From assembly GCA_022627515.1 (NCBI GenBank), contig JAKEGK010000067.1, forward strand, positions 1 to 35,572: a stretch of 35,572 nucleotides of DNA, in the 5' to 3' direction. The notes below the pieces were generated by a model, which worked only from the letters and a program-made list of their open reading frames with translations, had not been told where the DNA came from and searched no databases. How positions within the stretch are numbered: position 1 is the stretch's first letter; every line of letters begins with the position of its first letter. The DNA comes from Gammaproteobacteria bacterium. GTDB lineage: Bacteria; Pseudomonadota; Gammaproteobacteria; SZUA-152. Shown in pieces: positions 8,474-17,547 of the stretch. A program made the position numbers and the translations under genes.

Positions 8474-8613
8474 GATTGTTTTCATTGGCGCAAACAAGGT
8501 AAATATTTTTATAACACGTCAATAGCGGCAGGATATCTATCCGTTGCTATGATAACATTACGCACTTGCATTACCGTTGACTAATCCCATTGAATTACCG
8601 CAGAGTATATTAA

Positions 8614-10398
8614 ATGCAGAGTCGCGCTATCGTTTGTCCCCTATGGCTGGTTCGGCTGTTTCCTTTTATCCGCTGGTGGTACAAGGTTGACCGGCAATCA
8701 GTTCGTCATGATTTAATAGCGGGTATCGTCGGTGCGTTTGTGGTCTTGCCGCAAGGTGTGGCATTCGCCGCAATTGCAGGGATGCCGCCGGAGTATGGAT
8801 TATACGCCGGAATGGTGCCTGCAATCGTGGCCGCTCTATGGGGTTCATCATGGCATCTGGTCTCAGGGCCAACGACCGCAGCTTCGATCGTGCTATTTTC
8901 CACGTTAAGTAATCTGGCCGAGCCGGGCTCCGTAGAGTACGTGCGACTGGCGCTGACTTTGACTTTTATGGTTGGCATCATCCAGCTTGTCATGGGTCTG
9001 GCGAAGCTGGGGACACTGGTGAATTTTATTTCCCATTCAGTTGTCATCGGTTTTACCGCTGGTGCGGCGATTCTAATTGCGGTTAACCAGTTAAAGCATT
9101 TTTTTGGTATCTCAGTTCCAAGTGGCGCACATTTTTATGAAATTATCCTTGAAATTGTGGCCCGCATTGATCAGGTGAATTTTTATATCCTGGCTGTGGG
9201 TATTGTGACGCTGGTTACCGGTTTGTTAATCAGGCGTTACATGCGCAAAATTCCTTATATGATTGTCGCTATAATTGTTGGCAGCATGGCGGCAATAATC
9301 CTGGACGCGATCTATGGCCACAATATCACGGGTATCGTCACAGTTGGCGCATTACCTGCGTCGTTGCCGCCCTTATCCGCCCCGGATTTTACATTGTCTA
9401 CGATCAAGGAACTGGCGCCTGCGACGCTGGCGGCGACGTTATTTGCGCTGGTTGAAGCAGTGTCCATCGCGCGTTCCCTTGCGATCAAATCCGGCCAGCA
9501 TATTGACGGCAATCAGGAGTTCGTGGGGCAGGGATTGTCAAATATCGCCGGGAGTTTTTTTTCCGGCTATGTGGCGACCGGATCCTTTAACCGGAGCGGC
9601 GTGAATTACGAAGCCGGCGCAAAAACACCGCTAGCCGCCGTGTTTGCGGGTGGCTTGTTGGTGATTATAGTGTTATTTGTGGCGCCGTATGCGTCGTATT
9701 TGCCAAATGCCACCATGGCGGCGATTCTCTTTTTGGTTGCGTGGGGATTGATCGACTTTCATCATATTAAACGGATACTGAAACACAGCCACACTGAATC
9801 GACTATTTTACTCACCACATTTTTTGGGACGTTATTTCTTGAGCTGGAATTTGCCATACTTTTGGGGGTGATTTTGTCGCTGGTTTTATATCTGCACCGT
9901 ACATCACGTCCAAAAATTTATGCCCGTGTGCCGGATCCGCGCCTGCCGCGGCGGAAATTCAATACGGATGCGACGTTGCCGGAATGTCCGCAACTAAAAC
10001 TGGTGCGCATCGATGGTTCGCTATTTTTTGGCGCCATTAGCCATGTGCGGGAAACGCTGGTGACATTCGAACAGCAAAACCCCGGCCAAAAAAACCTGTT
10101 GTTACTGGCGCAGGGAATTAATTTCGTAGATCTGGCCGGTGCGGAATTTCTGGAAAACGAAGCTGAACGGCGCCGGGAAACCGGTGGCAGATTATTTCTG
10201 TATCGTGTCAAGGAAGGCGTCAGCCAGACACTGCGTAAAGACGAGGCAATTAACACGATTGGCGAAGAAAATATTTTTTACGGCAAGGAGGAAGCGCTTA
10301 GTACCATCGTTAATAAACACCTCGATAAGTCTATATGCGCGCAGTGTAATAAAAGAATTTTTCTTGAATGCGAGTACTTGCCAAAACCGCAAAATTAA
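8614..10398 (+). CDS. SulP family anion transporter with STAS domain
   Basis: A 594-residue inner-membrane permease of the SLC26/SulP family (sulfate, bicarbonate or other anions, usually H+ or Na+ coupled). The N-terminal consensus PQGVAFAAIAGMPPEYGLYA, followed by SGPTTA, is clear, with about 12 to 14 membrane helices up to residue ~420. The C-terminal cytosolic STAS domain (about 455-560) includes the loop NFVDLAGAEFLE. The last 20 residues carry CAQC plus a further Cys, which is not part of the standard STAS fold and may bind metal or act as a redox switch. The substrate cannot be told. The gene ends 5 bases before the convergent peptidase gene. Confidence 0.92.
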   Translation: MQSRAIVCPLWLVRLFPFIRWWYKVDRQSVRHDLIAGIVGAFVVLPQGVAFAAIAGMPPEYGLYAGMVPAIVAALWGSSWHLVSGPTTAASIVLFSTLSNLAEPGSVEYVRLALTLTFMVGIIQLVMGLAKLGTLVNFISHSVVIGFTAGAAILIAVNQLKHFFGISVPSGAHFYEIILEIVARIDQVNFYILAVGIVTLVTGLLIRRYMRKIPYMIVAIIVGSMAAIILDAIYGHNITGIVTVGALPASLPPLSAPDFTLSTIKELAPATLAATLFALVEAVSIARSLAIKSGQHIDGNQEFVGQGLSNIAGSFFSGYVATGSFNRSGVNYEAGAKTPLAAVFAGGLLVIIVLFVAPYASYLPNATMAAILFLVAWGLIDFHHIKRILKHSHTESTILLTTFFGTLFLELEFAILLGVILSLVLYLHRTSRPKIYARVPDPRLPRRKFNTDATLPECPQLKLVRIDGSLFFGAISHVRETLVTFEQQNPGQKNLLLLAQGINFVDLAGAEFLENEAERRRETGGRLFLYRVKEGVSQTLRKDEAINTIGEENIFYGKEEALSTIVNKHLDKSICAQCNKRIFLECEYLPKPQN

Positions 10399-10403
10399 TC
10401 CGT

Positions 10404-11330
10404 TTAAAACCGGTGCATTGTTTCACCACCGTTTTCAATCCAGCCATGAATCATTTTTTTAGTGGTGAACGCGCTGGCGCAACGTCCTTCACGGTCTATC
10501 AAGATAACTCCGCCGCGTCCCTTGACCCTGTTTTGCAGGTACTCTATGCCCTGTTTGACGGCAAGGTTGGCGTCGAGGTTTTTAAGTTCAATTAAATCCG
10601 ATATTCTTTTCGCAAGTACCGTGCGCATGAAGTCTTCGCCATAGCCGGTGGCTGAAACGGCGCATGTCACGTTGTCGGCATACACGCCGGCGCCAACTAT
10701 CGGGGAATCTCCGACACGCCCCCATTTTTTATTGATAATGCCGCCGGTTGACGTCGCTGCGGCTAGGTTTCCCTGTTTATCACGGGCCACCGCCCCGATG
10801 GTGCCAAGTTTTTGTTCCTGGCCGGCAGCATCATGATCCAGCAGTTGTTGACCTTTGCGTTTAGCTGCTTCGTATTGTTGAATGCGCTGTTTTGTTAAAA
10901 AGTATTTGTCCGGCACCCGCTCCATACCGCAATGTTCAGCAAAGCGCATGGCTCCTTCACCAACTAACATCACATGTTCCGTTTTGGCCAGGACCAGACG
11001 CGCCAGCATGACGGGATTGGCGATATTGGATATTCCAGCCACGGCGCCAGCGGACAAATCGCTGCCGTCCATAATGGCGGCATCCATTTCCACCTTGCCA
11101 TTTTCATTAAGAACCGAACCGCAGCCTGCATTAAACAACGGATCGTCTTCCAGCATTACCGCGCAAACTTCAACAGCCTCCATCGCCGACCCGCCCACGC
11201 TCAGTACATAGCGGCCATGCTCCAGGACAATGCGTATACTTTCCAGATAACGCACTGCATCCTTGCCTTCTTTAACATGATCCAGCGTACCCGCACCACC
11301 GTGTATCATCAATGAGTAATTGTTGTTCAT
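10404..11330 (-). CDS. Isoaspartyl peptidase / plant-type L-asparaginase (Ntn hydrolase)
   Basis: A 308-residue precursor of the threonine-dependent Ntn hydrolase family (IaaA type). The N-terminal MIHGGAGT and the loop LFNAGCGSVLN are typical. Autocleavage is expected before Thr177 in LGTIGAVARD, giving alpha and beta subunits; the beta part carries TSTGG and GRVGDSPIVGAGVYAD, which shape the active site. It hydrolyses beta-aspartyl dipeptides and asparagine. The length is normal and all key motifs are present. It is convergent with the SulP gene. No strong Shine-Dalgarno precedes the ATG at 11330. Confidence 0.92.
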   Translation of the reverse strand: MNNNYSLMIHGGAGTLDHVKEGKDAVRYLESIRIVLEHGRYVLSVGGSAMEAVEVCAVMLEDDPLFNAGCGSVLNENGKVEMDAAIMDGSDLSAGAVAGISNIANPVMLARLVLAKTEHVMLVGEGAMRFAEHCGMERVPDKYFLTKQRIQQYEAAKRKGQQLLDHDAAGQEQKLGTIGAVARDKQGNLAAATSTGGIINKKWGRVGDSPIVGAGVYADNVTCAVSATGYGEDFMRTVLAKRISDLIELKNLDANLAVKQGIEYLQNRVKGRGGVILIDREGRCASAFTTKKMIHGWIENGGETMHRF

Positions 11331-11452
11331 AAAAAACCAAAACCTGATGTTATTTGAGATCAGTATGCAATTAGAATAGATGGCGCCTGCATTTTCTTCA
11401 AATCGCTTTCCGGTATCGTTGCCATAAATCCACGAATGTTTACATAAATAAT

Positions 11453-11614
11453 TTAAACAAAAAGAAATTCATCTGCTTTGCAGCCACGTTTCAGGCATGT
11501 TGCTTTGTGCAGGCCAGGCGTTTTTGCAGTGCGACAAATAACGACTGCTGTATGCAGCGCGGCACACACTGAAATGATTGTTTCAGCGTCCTGACGGGCG
11601 AATGCGATGCTCAT
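11453..11614 (-). CDS. Small hypothetical protein (53 residues)
   Basis: A short ORF starting MSIAFARQDAETIISVCAA at ATG 11614-11612, with GGAGGGA 6 bases upstream on the minus strand, which is the main support. The product has four cysteines, a short hydrophobic stretch (LHTAVVIC) and a basic tail. No family recognised. It lies 120 bases upstream of the peptidase start on the same strand, so a shared transcript is possible. Confidence 0.4.
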   Translation of the reverse strand: MSIAFARQDAETIISVCAALHTAVVICRTAKTPGLHKATCLKRGCKADEFLFV

Positions 11615-12042
11615 GGTTTTCCCTCCAGACATAAACCGCCGATCAATCTAGTGAGTTACCTGATTGTAACACTTGTACCATGGTGTAACCGGCTGTTTTT
11701 CGATGGTTGATCAGTTACTCCGGCGCATTGTATTGGCCTGTTTCCCGGAATTTGGGGCGATAATTGTGCGGGTCCCGGTTTTAGTTAGCGCAACACCTGG
11801 GAACGAGTTCATCCCCTGCGCCGTGGCGGAACCAGGTATCGGCGGAGCGGCGAAGGAATACAATTAACAGCGTTAGTTTACCAGCCTCATACAGGTACGC
11901 TATTGATTAGCGTGATTGCATTTTACCGGTTCAATTGTTACATGGTTGAAACATTTGAATAACAGAGATGACGGATCCCTGTTGTTATACTCGTTGCAAT
12001 GTAGTTTGCAGGACTGAAATTAAGTCTAACCGGGTGAAGTTT
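11615..12042. other. Intergenic stretch upstream of the MATE gene
   Basis: No supported gene. A 64-codon ORF at 11673-11867 lacks a ribosome site and any known motif. The MATE frame is open back to ATG 11968, but that N-terminal extension (Cys-rich, CCYTRC) is unlike MATE proteins. Presumably this holds promoter elements for the divergent small ORF and the MATE gene; none stands out. Confidence 0.4.
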
Positions 12043-13458
12043 ATGTTTACCGCTATAGCGGGTTTGGCGAAGAAAACCATGCTGAAGACACTGAAAGCGA
12101 ATTTGCCAACGCATTCTTTTTGGCTGACATTCTCAATGGAAGAGTTGCGTAAACTGACGCAAATTGCCACGCCGTTGATCATGGTGTCGCTGGTTACCAT
12201 GAGTATCTCCATTACCGACGTTATTATGATCGGCAGGCTGGGCACTCTGCAACTGGCCGCCGGCGCGGCGGCCAGCGATTTCTATTCCATATTTTTCTAC
12301 CTTGCGGCCGGTGTGATAGCGGCCATATCTTCTCTGATCGCCGAGGCGCGCGGCAGACGGCAATTCCGAGCGATAAAATCCATTGCTGTGTCGGGCATGA
12401 TAGCGGGCTTTTTAGCAGGCATACCGGCAGCCATCCCTATATATCACGGCGCGTATTTCCTGCATTTGATTGGAGTGCAGCCGGAAATCGCCGCGGCCGC
12501 AGCGCCCTACAGCCGTACGATGGCGATTGCTATATTTCCCATGCTGGCAATGATGACCATGCACTATTTTTTGTCCGCCCACGGAAAAACACAAATTATC
12601 CTGATAGTAACTGCGCTTGCGCTGCCAATAAACATTTTCGGCAATTATCTGTTGTTGTACGGCAATCTTGGATTTCCCAACCTGGGTCTTGCGGGTGCGG
12701 GTATCGCAACCGCCGTCACCGGAACATTCATGTTTTTGTCGATGGTTTGTTATGTGCTTGTTCACCCGCGCTTGAGACGTTATCTGTATTTCCCTTCAAA
12801 CATTTTCAATCACTTTGCGCACGTCCGGGAAATAGTCAAAATTGGGCTGCCGATCGGTATATGCCACGTGGGTGAAATGGGTGTATTCCTTTTTTCCACA
12901 GTTACCATGGGCGTCTTCGGTGCTGAAGTACTGGCGGCGCATACCATTGCGCTGCGGGCGGCAGGTGTTTTTTATGCGCTGCCCTTGGGTTATGCGCAGG
13001 CAGCAACGGTTAGAATTGGTTACCTTTCGGGACAGGGGGATACGCGTGCGATACGCAGCACCCTGCAAACCATCATCAACCTTGCATTAGTAAGCGGTGT
13101 TGCGATATTTATTGTAATTATCGCGGTGAAAAACAGTTTGCCAGAACTGGTATTGGATCCGCAGCAAATAACCGGTGTAGTTGCCGCTGAAGCCTCGATG
13201 TTTTTAACCTTGTTGGCGTTTATGCAGCCCAGTGTGAGTCTGGGCACTATCACAGCGGGTGCGTTGCGGGGATTTAAGGATACTCAGATGCCAATGGTAT
13301 TTTCACTCACCAGCTACTGGGGATTGGGTTTTATGGGAGCCTTGGTTCTGGCATTCCAGCTTGGACTGGATGGCGCCGGCATTTGGCTGGGCCTTTTGCT
13401 GGCGACAATCGTATTTGCCGCGGCGGTATTGGTGAGAATCAGAAACCGGTTCTGGTGA
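12043..13458 (+). CDS. MATE family multidrug/sodium efflux transporter
   Basis: About 471 residues from ATG 12043, with a 12-helix MATE architecture. The family core begins at LTQIATPLIMVSLVTMSI, followed by DVIMIGRLGTLQLAAGA; the second half repeats the pattern with GLPIGICHVGEMGVF and GALRGFKDTQMP. MATE proteins expel cationic drugs, metabolites or dyes using Na+ or H+ gradients (NorM/YdhE type). Three in-frame ATGs (11968, 12043, 12136) are possible starts. 12136 would give about 440 residues, nearer the family minimum; 12043 has a GGGTGAAG sequence just upstream. The gene is monocistronic and convergent with the AsmA-like gene. Confidence 0.88.
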   Translation: MFTAIAGLAKKTMLKTLKANLPTHSFWLTFSMEELRKLTQIATPLIMVSLVTMSISITDVIMIGRLGTLQLAAGAAASDFYSIFFYLAAGVIAAISSLIAEARGRRQFRAIKSIAVSGMIAGFLAGIPAAIPIYHGAYFLHLIGVQPEIAAAAAPYSRTMAIAIFPMLAMMTMHYFLSAHGKTQIILIVTALALPINIFGNYLLLYGNLGFPNLGLAGAGIATAVTGTFMFLSMVCYVLVHPRLRRYLYFPSNIFNHFAHVREIVKIGLPIGICHVGEMGVFLFSTVTMGVFGAEVLAAHTIALRAAGVFYALPLGYAQAATVRIGYLSGQGDTRAIRSTLQTIINLALVSGVAIFIVIIAVKNSLPELVLDPQQITGVVAAEASMFLTLLAFMQPSVSLGTITAGALRGFKDTQMPMVFSLTSYWGLGFMGALVLAFQLGLDGAGIWLGLLLATIVFAAAVLVRIRNRFW

Positions 13459-13521
13459 CATTTAGTAACAGAGGATTCTGAATCGGGAATCCATGCTCGC
13501 ACGTTTAATTGCAGTATGGTT

Positions 13522-14319
13522 TCAATTACCCAGCAGCTTTTTAAGCTGATCTTGCACTTTTTCTTCTTCCGCTTTTAGTTTAAGGTCGGCTTTTTCCTGC
13601 AACCGGGCTTTTTCCGCATCAACTCTTTTTTGCACTTCCGCCTTGATCACTGCAAGCTCCTTGTCCAGACCCTGCTTCTTAATCTCCTTTTTGGCATGTT
13701 CAATTAGCTGGCCCAGTATCTGTCTGGAAATCTGCTCCGGAGTGCCCTTCAGGTTGTTCAATGGCAGTGCCGGGAGTTTAAGATCGTAGGTTTTGTTATT
13801 CAGTGGCACGACCTTGGCGTGCAGTCCGGCATCTTGTATCACGAAACGCGTAATATCGAGAGTCATCGTGGAACCTACAGAACTTTCGGTGGTTGTTGAA
13901 GCAGGGGAGGTCCCGGTAGTACCGCTGTCCAGGTTATCCTTGAGCACATTCAGACTGCCCTTGCGTTCCGCGTTAATTTCGTAAAATACCTCCGGCGCCG
14001 CGATATTTATCAAATCAATGACGATGAGATCCCCGGTGGTTTTATCAAGATTGATATCTGTCGTAATTTCGCCCAGCGAAAAGGCGGTGGGCAGGGAAAA
14101 TCCTTCAGGATTGGCAACGCTTAAGCCGTTGATAGTGGCCGAACCTTCCGCAAGGCTGATTTTTACATTCTCAACCTGTACGGCAGTTCTGGTGGCTTCG
14201 CTGCCGTATTTTTCTATCGCCGTTTCGGCAATAGTATCGAGATTAGTGAATACATAATATAAGCCTCCTGCAATTACAACAATCAGTAAGATGACAAGAC
14301 CCAGGAGTGCTTTTTTCAT
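13522..14319 (-). CDS. AsmA-like membrane-anchored protein
   Basis: A 265-residue protein with a single N-terminal anchor (KKALLGLVILLIVVIAGGLYYVF). It continues with an AsmA-like beta-rich region (VQVENVKISLAEGSATINGLSVANP and the LDITRFVIQDAGL block). The C-terminal ~70 residues (about 195-265) are a highly charged helix rich in Lys, Glu and Gln, likely a coiled coil. The short length sets it apart from the full AsmA/TamB lipid-transfer proteins of 600 residues or more. It probably faces the periplasm. A role in envelope lipid homeostasis is only suggested by the fold and by the neighbouring PqiA-like gene. Confidence 0.7.
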   Translation of the reverse strand: MKKALLGLVILLIVVIAGGLYYVFTNLDTIAETAIEKYGSEATRTAVQVENVKISLAEGSATINGLSVANPEGFSLPTAFSLGEITTDINLDKTTGDLIVIDLINIAAPEVFYEINAERKGSLNVLKDNLDSGTTGTSPASTTTESSVGSTMTLDITRFVIQDAGLHAKVVPLNNKTYDLKLPALPLNNLKGTPEQISRQILGQLIEHAKKEIKKQGLDKELAVIKAEVQKRVDAEKARLQEKADLKLKAEEEKVQDQLKKLLGN

Positions 14320-14524
14320 GGGTGGTTTCCTGTAACTAAGTTGTTAACCAAATTGATAATAACGCGCTGCCAGAATAACGCTGTTGTCCCGCGGACGTCT
14401 TGCAATGATACTGTAATCAAAACGGCGACATTGTGAATATTTTAAGAATTAACGGCTTTTTATGATTCAGATTTTGACTGTCATGCAAGTCGCCGATATT
14501 GAAGCGGGATGGCGCGCTTTTACA

Positions 14525-15040
14525 TTATTCTGATTTCGGGTCGTTCGTCAGGCTAACGACGCGCCGGGTAATAAACATAATAAGCAGAACGGACAAACCA
14601 AACACAAATAATCCGGAATGCACTTCAATACTGGCAATTGCGCCCAATTTTACCGTCACAATAAGCACCGCCACTACCATGACATCGAGCATTGCCCATC
14701 GCCCGTATTCATGCATTAAATGGAGCAGTTTTTTCACTGTGCTTGAATTGGCTGTCCGGTTAAGTAACAGTCCGAACAGCACGCCGATTTTCAATATGGG
14801 TACAACAATACTGAATCCTGCAACGACTGCAAACAGCAGCAGATGACCATTTTCCAGTAATTCCACCACGGCGGACAGTACGGAAAACGAATTGCTGAAC
14901 ATTAACAGTTTAGTGATCGTCATCATCGGCAATATCAATCCCATAACCAGCAGGCACGAGGCGATCACCAGTAAAATCAGCAATAATTTCGCGTCCTTTT
15001 CGGGCAGGATATTTTTATTATTATTTGTTTCAGGATTCAT
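14525..15040 (-). CDS. PqiA-family (paraquat-inducible protein A) membrane protein
   Basis: About 171 residues from the ATG at 15040, which has AGGA upstream; an upstream in-frame start at 15121 would add 27 unlikely residues. Four membrane helices are visible, and the family pattern LPMMTITKLL, GHLLLFAVVAGFSIVVPILKI and YGRWAMLDVMVVAVLI is clear. It corresponds to a single PqiA domain; E. coli PqiA has two. PqiA proteins work with MCE-domain proteins in lipid transport across the envelope. No pqiB or pqiC is present here, so this is a stand-alone copy of unproven role. Confidence 0.85.
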   Translation of the reverse strand: MNPETNNNKNILPEKDAKLLLILLVIASCLLVMGLILPMMTITKLLMFSNSFSVLSAVVELLENGHLLLFAVVAGFSIVVPILKIGVLFGLLLNRTANSSTVKKLLHLMHEYGRWAMLDVMVVAVLIVTVKLGAIASIEVHSGLFVFGLSVLLIMFITRRVVSLTNDPKSE

Positions 15041-15241
15041 GCATGTATTATCCTGAACCTTGCGCCCGAAGTAAAAGCAGTTTTGCTTTAGCGGTGTTGG
15101 CAGAATTGGAGAGATTTCCATTAAAGCGGTATTTGTTGGTGTTGAATGGCGTTTTCGTTGCGGCTGCTATTAACCGGTTTTGGCGCGGTATGAGTTGCTT
15201 CATCCGCTGCCACGCCGGAAAATGAAAATCATCCAAACAAT

Positions 15242-15274
15242 AAAAAAAACGGTAACCAAATGTTTACCGTTTTT
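15242..15274 (-). terminator. Intrinsic terminator for the Hsp20-DUF2934 transcript
   Basis: The stem AAAAACGGTAA (15245-15255) pairs with TTACCGTTTTT (15264-15274) around an 8-base loop. On the minus strand it ends in an eight-base T-run (complement of A 15242-15249). It lies about 100 bases after the DUF2934 stop. It could also act on the plus strand. Confidence 0.85.
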
Positions 15275-15369
15275 GACAACATTAAGCGAGGTTGTTTATA
15301 AACAATCCGGCTACTATATTTATCCTTTGCTCTACAGGGTAACGTACTACTCCCGGATGAACAGCGTCG

Positions 15370-15609
15370 CTAATGTGTTATGTCCGCTTGTTTAGTCGAA
15401 GCCTTACGTAACATTTCGTCTACAATTTTTTCCGCTTCAAACCAGTCACGCAGATGCTCGTCACCTTCGAAGCTTCTCGCCAACGCCCGGTAGTAAGCCG
15501 TTTCGGCGATCATTTCTTCGCGTTCTTCCGGTGTTATTTCAGCTTCTGCGAGCTCACGCAGAGTTGCTTTGTGAGCCCGCGCCGGCTTTTTAGACTTTCC
15601 TTTCGGCAT
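15370..15609 (-). CDS. DUF2934 family protein
   Basis: A 79-residue protein with a basic N-terminus (PKGKSKKPARAHK). It has the DUF2934 core: ITPEEREEMIAETAYYRALARSFEG followed by DWFEAEKIVDE. Members are small soluble proteins of unknown function, often encoded beside small heat-shock proteins or stress genes, as here. It starts 31 bases after the Hsp20 stop on the same strand and shares its terminator, so co-transcription with hsp20 is likely. A stress role is inferred from context only. Confidence 0.8.
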   Translation of the reverse strand: MPKGKSKKPARAHKATLRELAEAEITPEEREEMIAETAYYRALARSFEGDEHLRDWFEAEKIVDEMLRKASTKQADITH

Positions 15610-15640
15610 TTTTCATTTCCCCTTGCGTCGTTATTGAAGA

Positions 15641-16150
15641 TCATTCGATCTTGACCGTATGACGATGCGCCTTTTTCACTTTAGGCAGCGTGATTTCCAA
15701 AACCCCGTCTTTGTACGTGGCTTTGGTGTGCTCACTGTCCACTTCAGCTGGAAGTGCTACCGTGCGGGCGAATTCACCATGCGTGGTTTCGCAACGATAG
15801 TATTCGCCTGTTTCTTCCTTCGCTTCATGGTGTGCCATGCCTTTGATCGTAATACTGGCTTCGCTGACGGAAATTTCCAGTTTGTCTTTTTCAACACCGG
15901 GAACTTCGGCACGAACCAATACTTCTTTTTCACGATCTATGACATCAACTTTCGGCAATTTACCGCCAAATGGCGCGGCTGCTTCAGTTAACGCAGGCCA
16001 TTCCCAGCGTAAAGGTCTTAACCACCCACGAGGAAACAGACTTTCGAAATAACGGTCAATTTCTTCGAATGGCGTCAAGGCTCGCGTGGGTTCAGCTTTG
16101 CGGATTTCTTTGCTTTCCTTTTCGGGTTGCAGTTTGGCCACTTTGCTCAT
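15641..16150 (-). CDS. Hsp20 / alpha-crystallin family small heat-shock protein
   Basis: A 169-residue ATP-independent chaperone that holds unfolding proteins. The alpha-crystallin domain spans about residues 75-165: PKVDVIDREKEVLVRAEVPG, VSEASITIKG, GEFARTVALPAEVD and the strand DGVLEITLPK. The N-terminal arm (ALTPFEEIDRYFESLFPRG) is typical of bacterial Hsp20. The C-terminus ends VKIE, close to the usual IXI oligomerisation motif. ATG 16150 is chosen over 16171 because AAAGGAGGTGA lies directly before it. It is divergent from the hydrogenase operon; I found no clear sigma-32 promoter or RNA thermometer. Confidence 0.93.
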   Translation of the reverse strand: MSKVAKLQPEKESKEIRKAEPTRALTPFEEIDRYFESLFPRGWLRPLRWEWPALTEAAAPFGGKLPKVDVIDREKEVLVRAEVPGVEKDKLEISVSEASITIKGMAHHEAKEETGEYYRCETTHGEFARTVALPAEVDSEHTKATYKDGVLEITLPKVKKAHRHTVKIE

Positions 16151-16256
16151 TGTTCTCACCTCCTTTAGCATTGAAATTTTAATAAATGTTGTACATCAAA
16201 TATTACAAATTCATTTATTTCTAGATATATATAAGCACACGCTAATATAGCTTGCA

Positions 16257-16270
16257 TTGACATTTATCAA
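16257..16270. promoter_or_regulatory. FNR/ANR-like binding site
   Basis: TTGACATTTATCAA differs by one base from the FNR consensus TTGAT-N4-ATCAA. It lies in the intergenic region between Hsp20 and the hydrogenase operon, about 165 bases upstream of the first hydrogenase gene. Anaerobic activation of the operon is a reasonable inference. No clear -10 box is seen at the expected distance. Confidence 0.45.
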
Positions 16271-16434
16271 CGATAATAAATTTGATTAACAAATTGATTT
16301 GACGCATAAAAATAACTATCACACTATGTTGTAATGTAAGCCTTTTTAGGGGCCGTTGAGTCAATATATTCATCGCAGGTGAATTTCAAGCGTAATCAGC
16401 ATGCACCATTTAGGTGTAATCCAGGATTCGGGAC

Positions 16435-17547
16435 ATGAGTCACTCGTTTTACTACATGGCGCGTGATCAGCTGCAGGCGCTGATTAATGAGCTTCGTGCG
16501 CGGGGTTACCAATGCATTGGCCCACAGGTGCGGGATGGCGCGATTGTGTATGACAGCCTCGCCGATTGTACGCAACTTCCACGTGGTATATCCGAGCATC
16601 AGTCCCCGGGCCGCTACGTTTTATCGGAAAACAATAGCCAGCGCTATTTTTCCTGGGCGAATGGTCCACAGGCTATCAAGCCTTATGTTTTTGCGCCCAG
16701 GGAAAGTCTTTGGCGCTGCGAAAAAGACAACACCGGCCAACTCCGGTTCACGGATTTGAAGCCTGCGCCCGGACCGGTTGCTATTATCGGTGTGCGGGCT
16801 TGCGATCTGGCGGCATTATACATCCAAGACAAGCATTTTCTGCAGGAAGAGAAAAAGGATCCTTACTATCTGGCGCGCCGGCAGAAGTTATTTCTTGTTG
16901 CCGTCAATTGCACGCATGCCGCGGATACCTGCTTTTGCGCCTCGACCGGTGATGGTCCCCGCGCCAGTTACGGCTATGACATAGTGTTATCGGAGCTGGA
17001 TGATGGTTTTCTGGCGCATGGTCTTAGTGACAAGGGATTGGAACTCATCAAGCAACTTTCAACCAGTCCGCCAACGGAAACACAACTGCAACAGGCGGAT
17101 GAGGAAATCCAGCACGCGGCCCGGCGTCAAACGCGGCGTTTGCCGTCGCGTAATTTGAAGCAGGCCTTGTTTAATAATCTAGAGCATCCGCGCTGGGAAG
17201 AGGTTGCCAAACGATGTCTGGCGTGTGGTAATTGCACGTCCGTGTGTCCCACCTGTTTTTGTCATGCCGAAGATGAGGAGCCGGCGCTGGATGGAAGCGG
17301 CAGTGAATACTTCCGGCAGTGGGATTCCTGTTTTACGCAGGGGCACAGTTATATCCACGGCATCACGATTCGCTCGACAACGGCGCAACGTTACCGGCAA
17401 TGGCTAACGCATAAACTGGGAAGCTGGCACGATCAGTATGGCCGCTCCGGTTGCGTCGGCTGCGGGCGTTGTATTACCTGGTGCCCTGTCGGCATCGATA
17501 TCACCGAAGAAGCCGCCGCAATCTGTGGAGAGAACATCGATGCCTAA
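16435..17547 (+). CDS. hydB: Group 3b [NiFe]-hydrogenase (sulfhydrogenase) beta subunit, 4Fe-4S
   Basis: A 370-residue iron-sulfur electron-transfer subunit (HydB/HyhB type). The C-terminal third has two 4Fe-4S motifs: [16 protein letters not shown] (from Cys261) and [16 protein letters not shown] (from Cys340). The N-terminal two thirds hold the family motif [14 protein letters not shown] and further Cys ([10 protein letters not shown]). It passes electrons between the hydrogenase module and the flavin subunit and resembles the sulfite reductase/sulfhydrogenase beta chain. It is first in an operon whose next gene overlaps its end by 8 bases. Cytosolic; no signal peptide. Confidence 0.9.
   Translation: MSHSFYYMARDQLQALINELRARGYQCIGPQVRDGAIVYDSLADCTQLPRGISEHQSPGRYVLSENNSQRYFSWANGPQAIKPYVFAPRESLWRCEKDNTGQLRFTDLKPAPGPVAIIGVRACDLAALYIQDKHFLQEEKKDPYYLARRQKLFLVAVNCTHAADTCFCASTGDGPRASYGYDIVLSELDDGFLAHGLSDKGLELIKQLSTSPPTETQLQQADEEIQHAARRQTRRLPSRNLKQALFNNLEHPRWEEVAKRCLACGNCTSVCPTCFCHAEDEEPALDGSGSEYFRQWDSCFTQGHSYIHGITIRSTTAQRYRQWLTHKLGSWHDQYGRSGCVGCGRCITWCPVGIDITEEAAAICGENIDA

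Noticed and set aside
11673-11867. 64-codon ORF upstream of the MATE gene
   Set aside because: No ribosome site, no motif; chance open frame is likely.
16151-16256. Heat-shock (sigma-32) promoter or RNA thermometer before Hsp20
   Set aside because: No CTTGAA/CCCCAT-type promoter or clear hairpin hiding the ribosome site could be found by eye.
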